Assembly (NCBI GenBank): GCA_964639445.1
Contig: CAZXDA010000027.1
Location: forward strand, 1 to 8,984
Origin: 2-01-FULL-49-22 sp964639445
GTDB lineage: Bacteria; Patescibacteriota; Saccharimonadia; Saccharimonadales; UBA10212
Direction of reading: 5' to 3'
Length of the DNA stretch: 8,984 bases
Part shown: piece by piece, positions 1-6,217 of the stretch
Layout: each line of letters opens with the position of its first letter
Numbering within the stretch: the first letter of the stretch is position 1
Position numbers and translations under genes: made by a program
The notes under the pieces: generated by a model
Database searches by the model: none
Seen by the model: the letters and a program-made list of their open reading frames with translations, nothing else
What the model was told of the DNA's origin: nothing

Positions 1-1
1 G

Positions 2-88
2 GTCTATCCCGTTAGACTCCTACAATATGATTGTGATTTGCTTACAACCTATAAACAAAGTTTGTTAGCAAGGAGTCTAATGGGATGA
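2..88 (+). CDS. Possible 3' end of an upstream pilus-operon gene (partial)
   Basis: A frame is open from the window edge and stops at TGA 86-88, overlapping the next start codon as ATGA (85-88). That overlap is typical of translationally coupled operon genes. The 28 visible residues include YDCDLLTTYKQSLLARSLMG at the end and match no family I recognise. By position it could be the end of a PilN-like gene, because pilN usually precedes pilO, but this is inference only. The frame also runs through both arms of an inverted repeat, so it may be non-coding leader instead. Confidence 0.3.
   Translation, partial: VYPVRLLQYDCDLLTTYKQSLLARSLMG
8..84 (+). promoter_or_regulatory. Inverted repeat masking the Shine-Dalgarno of the PilO-like gene
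   Basis: Bases 8-21 (CCCGTTAGACTCCT) pair with 71-84 (AGGAGTCTAATGGG) over 14 positions, 13 Watson-Crick and one G-U, with a 49-nt loop. The AGGAG at 71-75 is the Shine-Dalgarno of the gene starting at 85, and it is fully paired with CTCCT at 17-21. The structure could hold translation off until a ribosome from upstream, or a loop rearrangement, opens it. Confidence 0.5.
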
Positions 89-732
89 ATCTTTCGCCTA
101 AACAACTTAGATTGGCACTTATTGGCCTGCTGGCGCTTGTGGCACTGACTTTTCTGATAACTGCCATCGGCGGACTAAAAATTTTATCGTCCAAAAGCCA
201 ACAAATGGTTGACGCCAAACTCCAGAACAAGATCGTCGATACTCAACTGACCAACTTAGAACAAGCCAAAAAACAAGTTCAAAAATATGCCTATTTTAAT
301 GATGTGGCTAAAACTGTAATTCCCAACGACAAAGACCAGGCCCAAGCAGTTTTAGACATCTTTCAACTGGCGAGCAGGTCCGGCATTGCCATTGCCAGTA
401 TTACTTTTCCCACCAGCACGCTTGGCGGCAGCTCCACTCCAACTTCGGCTACCGGCTCGGCCGTCAGCGCTATTTCGCAAGCTAAACCGGTTAGTGGCAT
501 AAGCGGCTTATATAGTTTGGAGCTAACTATTACCCCTCAAACTGGAGCTAATGTGCCCGCAAGCCAAATTACTACTTATCCTAAATTCCTCGATTTTCTG
601 CGTAGTATTGAGCGCGACCGTCGCACTGCCCAAATTACTCAAATTAATATCCAGCCACAGACTAATGAATCGCGGGTTAGTGACGCCATTAGCTTTAGCC
701 TGGTAATTAATATCTTCATGAGGCCAAAATAG
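85..732 (+). CDS. PilO-like type IV pilus inner-membrane protein
   Basis: A 215-residue bitopic protein with a short cytoplasmic N-terminus, one membrane helix (about 10-30), a Gln/Lys-rich coiled-coil segment (about 35-68), then an extracytoplasmic domain. The motif around 78-108 (VIPNDKDQAQAVLDIFQLAS followed by SGIAIASITFP) is the pattern seen at the first alpha/beta unit of PilO ferredoxin-like domains. A Ser/Thr/Gly-rich insert (about 109-132) interrupts that domain. PilO normally pairs with PilN to link the cytoplasmic PilM/ATPase platform to the pilus. The start ATG 85 has AGGAG 9 nt upstream, buried in a hairpin. The next gene starts directly after its stop. Family assignment rests on architecture and this motif; exact orthology is uncertain. 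Confidence 0.7.
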   Translation: MNLSPKQLRLALIGLLALVALTFLITAIGGLKILSSKSQQMVDAKLQNKIVDTQLTNLEQAKKQVQKYAYFNDVAKTVIPNDKDQAQAVLDIFQLASRSGIAIASITFPTSTLGGSSTPTSATGSAVSAISQAKPVSGISGLYSLELTITPQTGANVPASQITTYPKFLDFLRSIERDRRTAQITQINIQPQTNESRVSDAISFSLVINIFMRPK

Positions 733-1062
733 ATGGAAAGTTCAAAGTTCAAAGTTCAAAGTTCAAATTTAAATTTCAAGTCGCTGCCGCCAAAACTCAA
801 GGAGATAGGAGCTGTACTGTCCAAGCATCTTTCGTTTATTGTCATCTTGGCTGTGCTGTTGATGTACCTAGTGGTCATTTGGAATATCAAAGCGTTAGCT
901 ACAGCCGAACCATCAGCCGAGGCCGAGAGTGAAACTCTGGCCAAAGCCAGGATCCCCAGAATCGACCAAAAAGCCATCAACCAGATTCAATCTTTGGAGA
1001 ACAATAGCCCGCAAGTCCAAGCTCTGTTTAACAACGCCCGCAACAACCCCTTCCACGAATAA
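733..1062 (+). CDS. Small single-pass membrane protein of the pilus-like operon
   Basis: A 109-residue protein of unrecognised family. It has a basic N-terminus, one strong membrane helix (about 34-54, HLSFIVILAVLLMYLVVIW), and a short outer segment rich in Ala/Glu that ends in Gln/Asn-rich sequence. ATG 733 abuts the TAG of the PilO-like gene, and GAGG at 720-723 lies 9 nt upstream, so the start is well supported. The first 15 or so codons are formed by AGTTCAA heptamer repeats (739-766), so the N-terminus SSKFKVQSSN is probably repeat-derived. Position suggests an accessory subunit of the pilus platform, as PilP would be in didermate bacteria, but no PilP lipobox or domain is visible. It converges on ruvB with only 9 nt between stops. 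Confidence 0.65.
   Translation: MESSKFKVQSSNLNFKSLPPKLKEIGAVLSKHLSFIVILAVLLMYLVVIWNIKALATAEPSAEAESETLAKARIPRIDQKAINQIQSLENNSPQVQALFNNARNNPFHE
739..766 (+). repeat. Four tandem AGTTCAA heptamers
   Basis: Perfect tandem copies at 739-745, 746-752, 753-759 and 760-766, just after the start codon of the small membrane protein. A 7-bp unit shifts the frame with each gain or loss. Read in frame it gives the peptide SKFKVQSS, which I recall as a recurrent product of dispersed repeats in CPR genomes (memory, not checked). Confidence 0.85.
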
Positions 1063-1071
1063 CAAATAATG

Positions 1072-2100
1072 CTAGAGAAGGCTAGGTTGTTTTTTGGCCG
1101 ACGATTCTAAGCCCAGGTGTTTCCAGGCACGGGGGGTTACTTTGCGGCCGCGCGGCGTGCGCTCCAGCAGGCCAATTTGCATCAAATACGGCTCATAAAA
1201 ATCTTCAATTGTGGAGCGTTCCTCAGCGATTAAAGCCGACAAGGTTTCTACGCCTACTGGACCGCCGTTATGGTGGTCGATTATCACGCTAAGTAGGTGG
1301 CGATCAGCTGGGTCAAGCCCCAGCTCGTCAATTTCTAGCAGCTCCAGTGCTTTGAGAGCCAAGTCCTTATCAATTATTCCATCACCATTCATGTCAGCGT
1401 AATCACGTACGCGTTTCAGCAGACGGTTGGCAATGCGAGGCGTTAACCGGGCGCGCTCAGCCAAAAGTTTGGCAGACGGCTCATTAATTGGTACCTTTAA
1501 AATTTTGGCCGAGCGCTTAATGATGCGGCTAATTTCTTCCGGCGTATAGAATTCTAATCGGTGAATCATACCAAAACGATCGCGCAGTGGGGCTGCTAAA
1601 GCGCCGGTACGGGTAGTGGCACCAATGATTGTAAATTTAGGTAAATCTAACCGCAGGCTTCTGGCGCTTGGACCTTTGCCAAGCATAATGTCAAGCTTAA
1701 AATCCTCCATAGCCGCATACAGTACTTCCTCAATCGAGCGGTTTAAGTGGTGGATTTCATCAATGAATAAAATATCGCCGTCTTCTAAGTTGGTGAGTAA
1801 GCTGGCTAGATCCCCTGCCCGTTCGATAGCCGGCCCGGAAGTTATGCGGATTTGGGCACCACTCTCGTTAGCAATTACAGTCGCCAATGTGGTTTTGCCA
1901 AGCCCCGGCGGGCCGTAAAGTAAGACGTGATCAATCGGTTCGCTTCTTTTTTTAGCGGCGCCAATCGCCAGCCTTAAGTTTTTCTTAATCCTCTCCTGCC
2001 CAACGTAGTTAGTAAAGTCACGCGGCCGCAGCGTTTCTTCAAACTGCTCATCCTGCGCCTCATCCCTCACGCTCGTATCAACAATCCTATCAATCGCCAT
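1072..2100 (-). CDS. ruvB: Holliday junction branch migration helicase RuvB
   Basis: Full-length RuvB, 342 residues, the family's usual size. It is the hexameric AAA+ motor that drives branch migration of RuvA-bound Holliday junctions. Visible in order: N-terminal LRPRDFTNYVGQ (24-35); Walker A GPPGLGKT (63-70); Walker B LFIDEIH (111-117); sensor 1 region GATTRTG (160-166); arginine-finger segment PLRDRFG (171-177); sensor 2 region TPRIANRLLKRVRD (220-233); C-terminal winged helix with GGPVGVETL (279-287) and the DNA-contacting RTPRGR (314-319). ruvA and ruvC are not in the window. It is divergent from the Nudix gene with only 43 nt between starts. No Shine-Dalgarno at useful spacing is evident; an extended -10 sits 6 nt before the ATG, so the mRNA may be leaderless. 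Confidence 0.97.
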   Translation of the reverse strand: MAIDRIVDTSVRDEAQDEQFEETLRPRDFTNYVGQERIKKNLRLAIGAAKKRSEPIDHVLLYGPPGLGKTTLATVIANESGAQIRITSGPAIERAGDLASLLTNLEDGDILFIDEIHHLNRSIEEVLYAAMEDFKLDIMLGKGPSARSLRLDLPKFTIIGATTRTGALAAPLRDRFGMIHRLEFYTPEEISRIIKRSAKILKVPINEPSAKLLAERARLTPRIANRLLKRVRDYADMNGDGIIDKDLALKALELLEIDELGLDPADRHLLSVIIDHHNGGPVGVETLSALIAEERSTIEDFYEPYLMQIGLLERTPRGRKVTPRAWKHLGLESSAKKQPSLL

Positions 2101-2106
2101 GCCCCT

Positions 2107-2115
2107 ATTCTAACA
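2107..2115 (-). promoter_or_regulatory. Extended -10 promoter of ruvB, predicted leaderless
   Basis: Reading the minus strand, TGTTAGAAT (TGn plus a 5/6 match to TATAAT) ends at 2107, six bases before the A of the ruvB ATG at 2100. The expected transcription start therefore falls on the start codon itself. Confidence 0.55.
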
Positions 2116-2128
2116 TTTAACCTATATT

Positions 2129-2137
2129 TGCTATTCT
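2129..2137 (+). promoter_or_regulatory. Extended -10 promoter of the Nudix gene, predicted leaderless
   Basis: TGCTATTCT (TGn plus a 4/6 -10) ends six bases before ATG 2144, and no Shine-Dalgarno precedes that ATG. An alternative -10, TATATT, lies at 2123-2128 and would give a leader of about 10 nt. Confidence 0.45.
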
Positions 2138-2143
2138 TGACCT

Positions 2144-2695
2144 ATGAGCAGCAAAGACTCGCTCGACATCATTGATGAGAAGGGTAAAATTATAGGTCGA
2201 GCTGGACGCTTAGAGGTACATCAAAAGGGTCTTCTACATAGAGAGTCTCACGTGTGGCTTTACACACCCAAAGGCGAATTGATTTGGCAACTCAGAAGCA
2301 AAACAAAAGAAACTTTTCCAGATAAATTAGACGCTACCATTGGTGGCCATGTCGACGTTGGTATGGATTATTTAAACACAGCTGTAAAAGAGACCAGAGA
2401 AGAAACCGGGTTAAAAATATCACCGCAAGCACTCAAGCACATTGGCGACACTAGAGTTAAAATTTATGATGCTTCGACAGGACTTACTAATAATGTTATA
2501 CGGCGAAATTATGTGCTGAGGTTTGAAGGAAAGATAAAGGATTTAAAAATTGAAGAGGGTGAAATAACTGGTTTTGAAGCTTGGCCTATAGAAAAGTTAT
2601 TGCATCTGACTGAAGCAGAAAAGAAAAAGTTTATACCAAATCTAATAGATACTGGACACTTGAAGATGTATCAAAAAATCCAAAAACTGCTTTAG
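2144..2695 (+). CDS. Nudix hydrolase of the IPP-isomerase/YfcD-like type
   Basis: A 183-residue protein. The N-terminal LDIIDEKGKIIGRAGRLEVH followed by KGLLHRESHVWLY is the usual opening of Nudix enzymes related to type 1 isopentenyl-diphosphate isomerase and YfcD. The Nudix box is at 68-90, from GHVDVG to REETGL. It departs from GX5EX7REUXEEXGU at two places: Met74 replaces the first Glu and Lys82 replaces the Arg. The metal-binding Glu83, Glu86 and Glu87 are kept, so catalysis is plausible. The substrate cannot be told from sequence; candidates are a nucleotide-type diphosphate or a prenyl diphosphate. It is monocistronic and divergent from ruvB. There is no ribosome-binding site before ATG 2144, which fits a leaderless message. 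Confidence 0.85.
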   Translation: MSSKDSLDIIDEKGKIIGRAGRLEVHQKGLLHRESHVWLYTPKGELIWQLRSKTKETFPDKLDATIGGHVDVGMDYLNTAVKETREETGLKISPQALKHIGDTRVKIYDASTGLTNNVIRRNYVLRFEGKIKDLKIEEGEITGFEAWPIEKLLHLTEAEKKKFIPNLIDTGHLKMYQKIQKLL

Positions 2696-2706
2696 TTTTC
2701 CCTTTG

Positions 2707-2882
2707 CTAGTCCACGCTTTCCACGCTTGAGCTAGTTTTGGTGAGCCCTGCGGAGCGAACTGAGACGTATATGTAATACGTTGAAGGAGCACCGTAAGGG
2801 GCGAGCCGAAAATAGCCAAGAAGCCAGCCTGCCAACCGGCTTCGCCGGTTGGCAGGCTGGCTGGCGTGGAATGCGTGGCTAG
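2707..2882. repeat. Nested palindromic intergenic element (MITE/REP-like)
   Basis: This 176-bp stretch fills the 183 bp between the stops of the convergent Nudix and ftsH genes. Outer arms: CTAG-T-CCACGC-TTT-CCACGC (2707-2726) against GCGTGG-AAT-GCGTGG-CTAG (2864-2882), with one bulge and one mismatch. Inside lie a small palindrome, ACGTAT(2765-2770)/ATACGT(2776-2781), and a perfect 18-19 bp hairpin at 2822-2862. The ftsH stop codon is within the outer arm. No coding frame looks real. It may be a mobile non-autonomous repeat or an elaborate bidirectional terminator. Confidence 0.6.
2822..2862. terminator. Strong GC-rich hairpin between convergent genes
   Basis: A perfect stem, AGCCAGCCTGCCAACCGG (2822-2839) with its complement at 2845-2862, closed by CTTCG. 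It is well placed to end both the Nudix and ftsH transcripts. The T-tracts are poor: CTTCTTGGCTATTTT on the ftsH side and none on the other. It may therefore act as an RNA 3'-end stabiliser or repeat rather than a classic intrinsic terminator. Confidence 0.55.
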
Positions 2883-4756
2883 TAGAGGGCGGCTTCCTTG
2901 GGCATTTTAGCGCCCTTTAGAATTGTCAGTACCTCGTCGGCTTCAACCGTCTCTTTTTCTAGTAGTCGATTCTTGAGTTTTTCTAATTTATCTCTATTGG
3001 CTTTTATCACCGCTCGGGCGCGACGGGCGGCTTCTTTAATTAGATTTTCAACTTCGTCATCGATAATTTTAGCCGTCTCATCTGAATACTGGCGCTCGTG
3101 TACCAATCGCTCCAGCATAATGCCCTCATCCGTGTGGAACACCTGATCGCGCAGAACTTTACCCATACCCTGGTTGACAACCATGTCGCGAGCCAACTCG
3201 GCCGCCTTTTGCAGATCATTGCCAGCGCCGGTTGTTACGCGGTCTGCGCCATAAATCAACTCTTCGGCCATACGGCCGCCCATCATGCGCGCCAGCACGT
3301 CTTTAAATTCGACAATGCTGTGATAGCTTTTGTCTTCTGGTGGAATAAACCATGTAACACCGCCGGCCGGGCCGCGGGCAATAATGGTAACTTTATGCAC
3401 CATGTCGGAATCGGGTAGTACATGGCCAACAACGGCATGGCCAGCCTCATGATAGGCCGTTAGCTCTTTTTCTGTCTCAGACATCACCTTGCTTTTGCGC
3501 TCAGGACCAATAGCTACTTTTTCAAAGGCCTCTACCACATCTTCATTTTCGATAACCTTGCGATTACGGCGGGCAGCCAAAATGGCCGCCTCGTTGGCAA
3601 TGTTGGCAAGGTCGGCGCCGCTTGAACCGGCTGTTTTAGCCGCTAAAGATTCCAGATCAACTTCTTTGCTGATTGGCTTATCTTTAAAGTGAGTCTCCAA
3701 AATTTCTTTGCGAGCTTTGCGATCTGGCAGATCGATAGTTACGCGGCGGTCAAAGCGGCCAGGACGCAGCAACGCCGGATCAAGCACGTCAGATCGGTTG
3801 GTGGCTGCCAGCACAATTATGTTTTGGCCCTGTTCAAAGCCGTCCATCTCCGTCAAAATTTGGTTAAGGGTTTGCTCACGCTCATCATGGCCGCCGCCCA
3901 GACCGGAACCACGCCGGCGGCCAACGGCGTCAATTTCATCAATAAAGATAATGCAGGGTGCATTTCTTTTGGCTTTATTAAACAAATCGCGCACGCGGCT
4001 GGCACCGACTCCCACAAACATTTCTACAAATTCCGAGCCGCTGATCGAAAAGAATGGCGCATTAGCCTCGCTAGCCACTGCCCTAGCAAGTAAGGTCTTA
4101 CCAGTTCCAGGCGGCCCAACCAGCAATACACCTTTGGGAATCTTGGCGCCCACGCCCTCGAACTTCTTAGGATATTTCAAAAACTCTACAATTTCTTCCA
4201 AATCCTGCTTGGCTTCCATTGTGTCAGCTACGTCTTTAAATGTAATGCGTTCCTTTTCGTTGCCGTAAAGCCGGGCCCGGCTGCGTCCAAAAGCCAAAGC
4301 CTGGTTGCCCTGCCCCTGCGCGCTGCGAAACATCAAGATTAAAATAAAGGCAATAATAATCACCGGCAGTACACTGACCAGTAGTTGGCCCCAAATACTG
4401 TTGGTGCCGCCAGAGCTGGGCTTGTTAACCAACACTACCTTGCCTTGCTGCAGGCCTTGCTCATAAATACTCGAGCCGGGCTCTTTAACCGACTTCTCGG
4501 TTGGTTTTGCCTCGCCCTTAGGTGTAATTTCCAGATTATCGCCGCTGACTGTAATTTGCTGAATTTTGCCGGAATTGGCATCAGAAATTACTTGCGAAAA
4601 GGGCACAGTTTGCAACTGGCTGGGCTGATTAAAAGCTGCCCAAATGATTAGACCAAATAGAATAATCAGGGCGATGAAGCCCGCATTCTTCCATCTGCCG
4701 CCACGATTTTCGCTGCCCGGGCCGCCGCCCAGGCGAAATTGCTTCCCTCTATCCAT
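2879..4756 (-). CDS. ftsH: ATP-dependent zinc metalloprotease FtsH
   Basis: Full-length FtsH, 625 residues: a membrane-anchored hexameric AAA+ protease that degrades damaged membrane proteins and selected cytosolic substrates. In order: Gly/Arg-rich N-terminus; membrane helix 1 (about 25-42); extracytoplasmic domain (about 45-122); membrane helix 2 (about 124-143); Walker A GPPGTGKT (214-221); pore loop MFVGVG (246-251); Walker B CIIFIDEID (268-276); second region of homology with arginine fingers (318-337, ending RPGRFDR); zinc site HEAGH (436-440) with the third ligand probably Asp514 in GAGND. A charged helical C-terminus follows. The Gly-Tyr usually found after the zinc site is GGVTWF here, a small variation. 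It lies 26 nt downstream of tilS, and tilS-ftsH adjacency is common in bacteria. It can be read through from tilS and also has its own extended -10. Confidence 0.98.
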   Translation of the reverse strand: MDRGKQFRLGGGPGSENRGGRWKNAGFIALIILFGLIIWAAFNQPSQLQTVPFSQVISDANSGKIQQITVSGDNLEITPKGEAKPTEKSVKEPGSSIYEQGLQQGKVVLVNKPSSGGTNSIWGQLLVSVLPVIIIAFILILMFRSAQGQGNQALAFGRSRARLYGNEKERITFKDVADTMEAKQDLEEIVEFLKYPKKFEGVGAKIPKGVLLVGPPGTGKTLLARAVASEANAPFFSISGSEFVEMFVGVGASRVRDLFNKAKRNAPCIIFIDEIDAVGRRRGSGLGGGHDEREQTLNQILTEMDGFEQGQNIIVLAATNRSDVLDPALLRPGRFDRRVTIDLPDRKARKEILETHFKDKPISKEVDLESLAAKTAGSSGADLANIANEAAILAARRNRKVIENEDVVEAFEKVAIGPERKSKVMSETEKELTAYHEAGHAVVGHVLPDSDMVHKVTIIARGPAGGVTWFIPPEDKSYHSIVEFKDVLARMMGGRMAEELIYGADRVTTGAGNDLQKAAELARDMVVNQGMGKVLRDQVFHTDEGIMLERLVHERQYSDETAKIIDDEVENLIKEAARRARAVIKANRDKLEKLKNRLLEKETVEADEVLTILKGAKMPKEAALY

Positions 4757-4764
4757 ACAGGAAT

Positions 4765-4773
4765 ATTATAACA
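4765..4773 (-). promoter_or_regulatory. Extended -10 promoter of ftsH
   Basis: On the minus strand TGTTATAAT is a perfect TGnTATAAT extended -10. It ends 8 nt before the ftsH ATG (4756), giving a leader of about 0-2 nt. No good -35 is visible, as expected for extended -10 promoters. The space between the promoter and the ATG holds no Shine-Dalgarno. Confidence 0.65.
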
Positions 4774-4781
4774 CCTGTAAT

Positions 4782-4807
4782 GTCATTCCGGCGCAGGCCG
4801 GAATCCA
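4782..4807. repeat. dRS3/REP-like palindromic repeat at the tilS-ftsH junction
   Basis: The core ATTCCGGC-GCAG-GCCGGAAT (4785-4804) is a perfect 8-bp palindrome within GTCATTCCGGCG...GGAATCCAG. This is the pattern of the widespread dispersed repeats that translate as VIPAQAGIQ on one strand and GFRPAPE on the other. Here it encodes the last residues and the stop codon of TilS and lies just upstream of the ftsH promoter. The resemblance is from memory of such repeats. Confidence 0.75.
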
Positions 4808-5694
4808 GTGTGGAGAACAACTTCCGAAGGTGTCATTTCCATAGATGCACCTTTAATAACATCAAGCTTGCTGCCGGCTCTAGCCGTTTTAATAGCCACG
4901 CTTAGACGCTCAATCGTTTTTTTATCAAACTGCCGAATACCGTGCGCCCGCAGAAAATGAATCAAAACTTCGTTGGCTACTTCAGACGGCAGAATAATAA
5001 AACGGTTTCTTGAAATAGCATTTCCTTTAACTATTTTCTGCGACAAATTTGCAATCTCTTGATTAATAAGCTGACTAATGAGGGCTACTTGCTTAATGTC
5101 TTGTAGAAGCTGGGCGCGCTGTTTAGTGCTTAATTTTGGCACAATTCGTCTCCTAATGTAATTGCGCAAATATCTTTCATCTTTATTTGTCGGATCTTCT
5201 CGCCACGACAGATGATTTTTTTTGGCGTAGCTTAAGATGTCTTTTTTAGAATAAGGCAACAGTGGCCGCCGGATGTCGGGATTTTCGATAATAGCTGACA
5301 TGCCGCGGCGGCCGCTGCCACGCAAAATATTTATAATGGCCGTTTCTATTAAATCGTCTTCGTGATGAGCAGTGACAATAGCATCGGTTTTATATTTTTG
5401 CTTAACCTCATTTAAGAACTTATAACGGGCTTTGCGAGCTTGTTCTTCGTTGACACCTGGTCCCAAATGGCCATAACCGACCTCAAACGGCAGATTGTAT
5501 TTTTGCGCCGTTTTTTTGACCAACTCTTCGTCTTTTTGGGCATTCGGCCGAATACCATGATTAAAGTGAGCAACGATCAACTTGTTTTTTGCTTTTTGCT
5601 GGCGCTTTTGCACAAGCATGTGCAAAAGCGCCATTGAGTCAACACCACCAGAAACCGCCACTACATACTTGCCTCTAGGCAGCTTGAGATTCAT
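4783..5694 (-). CDS. tilS: tRNA(Ile)-lysidine synthase TilS
   Basis: An N-type ATP pyrophosphatase that converts C34 of tRNA-Ile2(CAU) to lysidine, so that the tRNA reads AUA and is charged with Ile instead of Met. The PP-loop SGGVDS is at 15-20, HFNHGIRP at 43-50, HHEDDLIETAIINILRGSGR at 110-129, RRPLLPYSK at 142-150 and the REDPTN/RYLRNYIRRRIVP block at 165-186. At 303 residues it resembles short TilS forms that lack the extra C-terminal domain of the E. coli enzyme. The final residues HTGFRPAPE come from a dispersed repeat, so the native C-terminus may have been replaced. The start overlaps the end of the DUF2127 gene by 20 nt with no clear Shine-Dalgarno, pointing to translational coupling. 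A 14-bp hairpin lies within codons about 21-31. Confidence 0.93.
   Translation of the reverse strand: MNLKLPRGKYVVAVSGGVDSMALLHMLVQKRQQKAKNKLIVAHFNHGIRPNAQKDEELVKKTAQKYNLPFEVGYGHLGPGVNEEQARKARYKFLNEVKQKYKTDAIVTAHHEDDLIETAIINILRGSGRRGMSAIIENPDIRRPLLPYSKKDILSYAKKNHLSWREDPTNKDERYLRNYIRRRIVPKLSTKQRAQLLQDIKQVALISQLINQEIANLSQKIVKGNAISRNRFIILPSEVANEVLIHFLRAHGIRQFDKKTIERLSVAIKTARAGSKLDVIKGASMEMTPSEVVLHTGFRPAPE
5601..5632. repeat. Perfect 14-bp hairpin inside tilS
   Basis: GGCGCTTTTGCACA (5601-5614) is the exact complement of 5619-5632, with a 4-nt loop AGCA. It sits in the codons for MALLHMLVQKR, directly after the PP-loop. Perfect stems of this length are not expected by chance inside a coding region. 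In the tilS mRNA it could slow ribosomes or be a processing site. Confidence 0.85.
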
Positions 5695-6211
5695 GCCAAC
5701 TTTTATGCTTCCGATACTCTTTTTGCGTCAAATAGATAATTACTACATCTAAAATGGTGAGTAGGATTAAACCGACAGAAAGTTTTACTATTGCCAATCT
5801 ATAAACTTGGTAGACAACAAAAAGCGCCGTGACTACAATAAGCGCAGTGTATGCCCATAAGTGATCGCGCAAGACTTCAACTACCAACACCAGTTTTAAG
5901 ATGCCATGAGAGAGTAAGTAGGCTGCGCCAAAGATTAAAGACGCACCTGTTAAATGGTGAGCTGTGTTGAGAATATGATTGGCTACAAAATCGTGCGGAT
6001 CCTTAGAGAGTTCGCCCTGCGTCAAACGCTGTGCCCAACGATTAATCTCAGCTGGGTTAATAATTAGCAATAAAATGCCGCCCAGAGTCTCCAACAAGCC
6101 ATCCAGCCCCTTAAGATAGAGACTGATGTGAAACGCCTTATCAGTCGCGGTATCAAATTTACTAGCCGGCTCTTTTGACCTGCCCTGAGCAGAGTCGAAG
6201 GGTCTCTCCAT
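5675..6211 (-). CDS. DUF2127-type integral membrane protein
   Basis: A 178-residue protein with four predicted membrane segments (about 36-52, 90-112, 118-138 and 143-162). Conserved features fit DUF2127 as I know it: HISLYLKGLDGLLETLGG (28-45), NPAEIN, the polar GELSKDPHDFVAN stretch (66-78), YLLSHGILKL (98-107), LWAY (118-121) and YQVYR (134-138). The function of this family is unknown. The first 12 or so residues (MERPFDSAQGRS) derive from a dispersed repeat, but ATG 6211 is the only start available before the conserved region. It lies 18 nt after tRNA-Met and overlaps tilS by 20 nt, so it is probably co-transcribed with tilS and ftsH. Confidence 0.8.
   Translation of the reverse strand: MERPFDSAQGRSKEPASKFDTATDKAFHISLYLKGLDGLLETLGGILLLIINPAEINRWAQRLTQGELSKDPHDFVANHILNTAHHLTGASLIFGAAYLLSHGILKLVLVVEVLRDHLWAYTALIVVTALFVVYQVYRLAIVKLSVGLILLTILDVVIIYLTQKEYRKHKSWHESQAA
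6183..6202. repeat. Dispersed-repeat-like CCCTGAGCAGAGTCGAAGGG
   Basis: On the minus strand this reads CCCTTCGACTCTGCTCAGGG and translates as PFDSAQG. I recall that motif as a dispersed intergenic repeat in many bacterial genomes (not checked here). It forms the N-terminal codons of the DUF2127 gene. The ends CCCT/AGGG are complementary. Confidence 0.6.
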
Positions 6212-6217
6212 GCCCCC

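Noticed and set aside
1063..1071. Terminator between the convergent pilus operon and ruvB
   Set aside because: Only 9 nt separate the stops and no stem with a T-tract is present; the transcripts may overlap.
1383..1418. EF-hand/dockerin-like DMNGDGIID in RuvB
   Set aside because: It falls where RuvB normally has a KGDG-type turn between helices, and the twelfth loop position is Leu, not Glu/Asp. Chance resemblance is more likely than calcium binding.
2683..2699. AAAACT/AGTTTT hairpin at the Nudix stop as a terminator
   Set aside because: Only six AT-rich pairs, too weak on its own; the strong hairpin 120 nt further on is the better candidate.
2631..2819. Minus-strand frame across the end of the Nudix gene
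   Set aside because: It starts at TTG inside the palindromic element, has no ribosome-binding site, overlaps a convincing gene and has low-complexity repeat-like content.
3098..4268. Long plus-strand frames opposite ftsH
   Set aside because: They mirror conserved FtsH codons, lack ribosome sites and resemble no family; they are antisense frames of a GC-biased gene.
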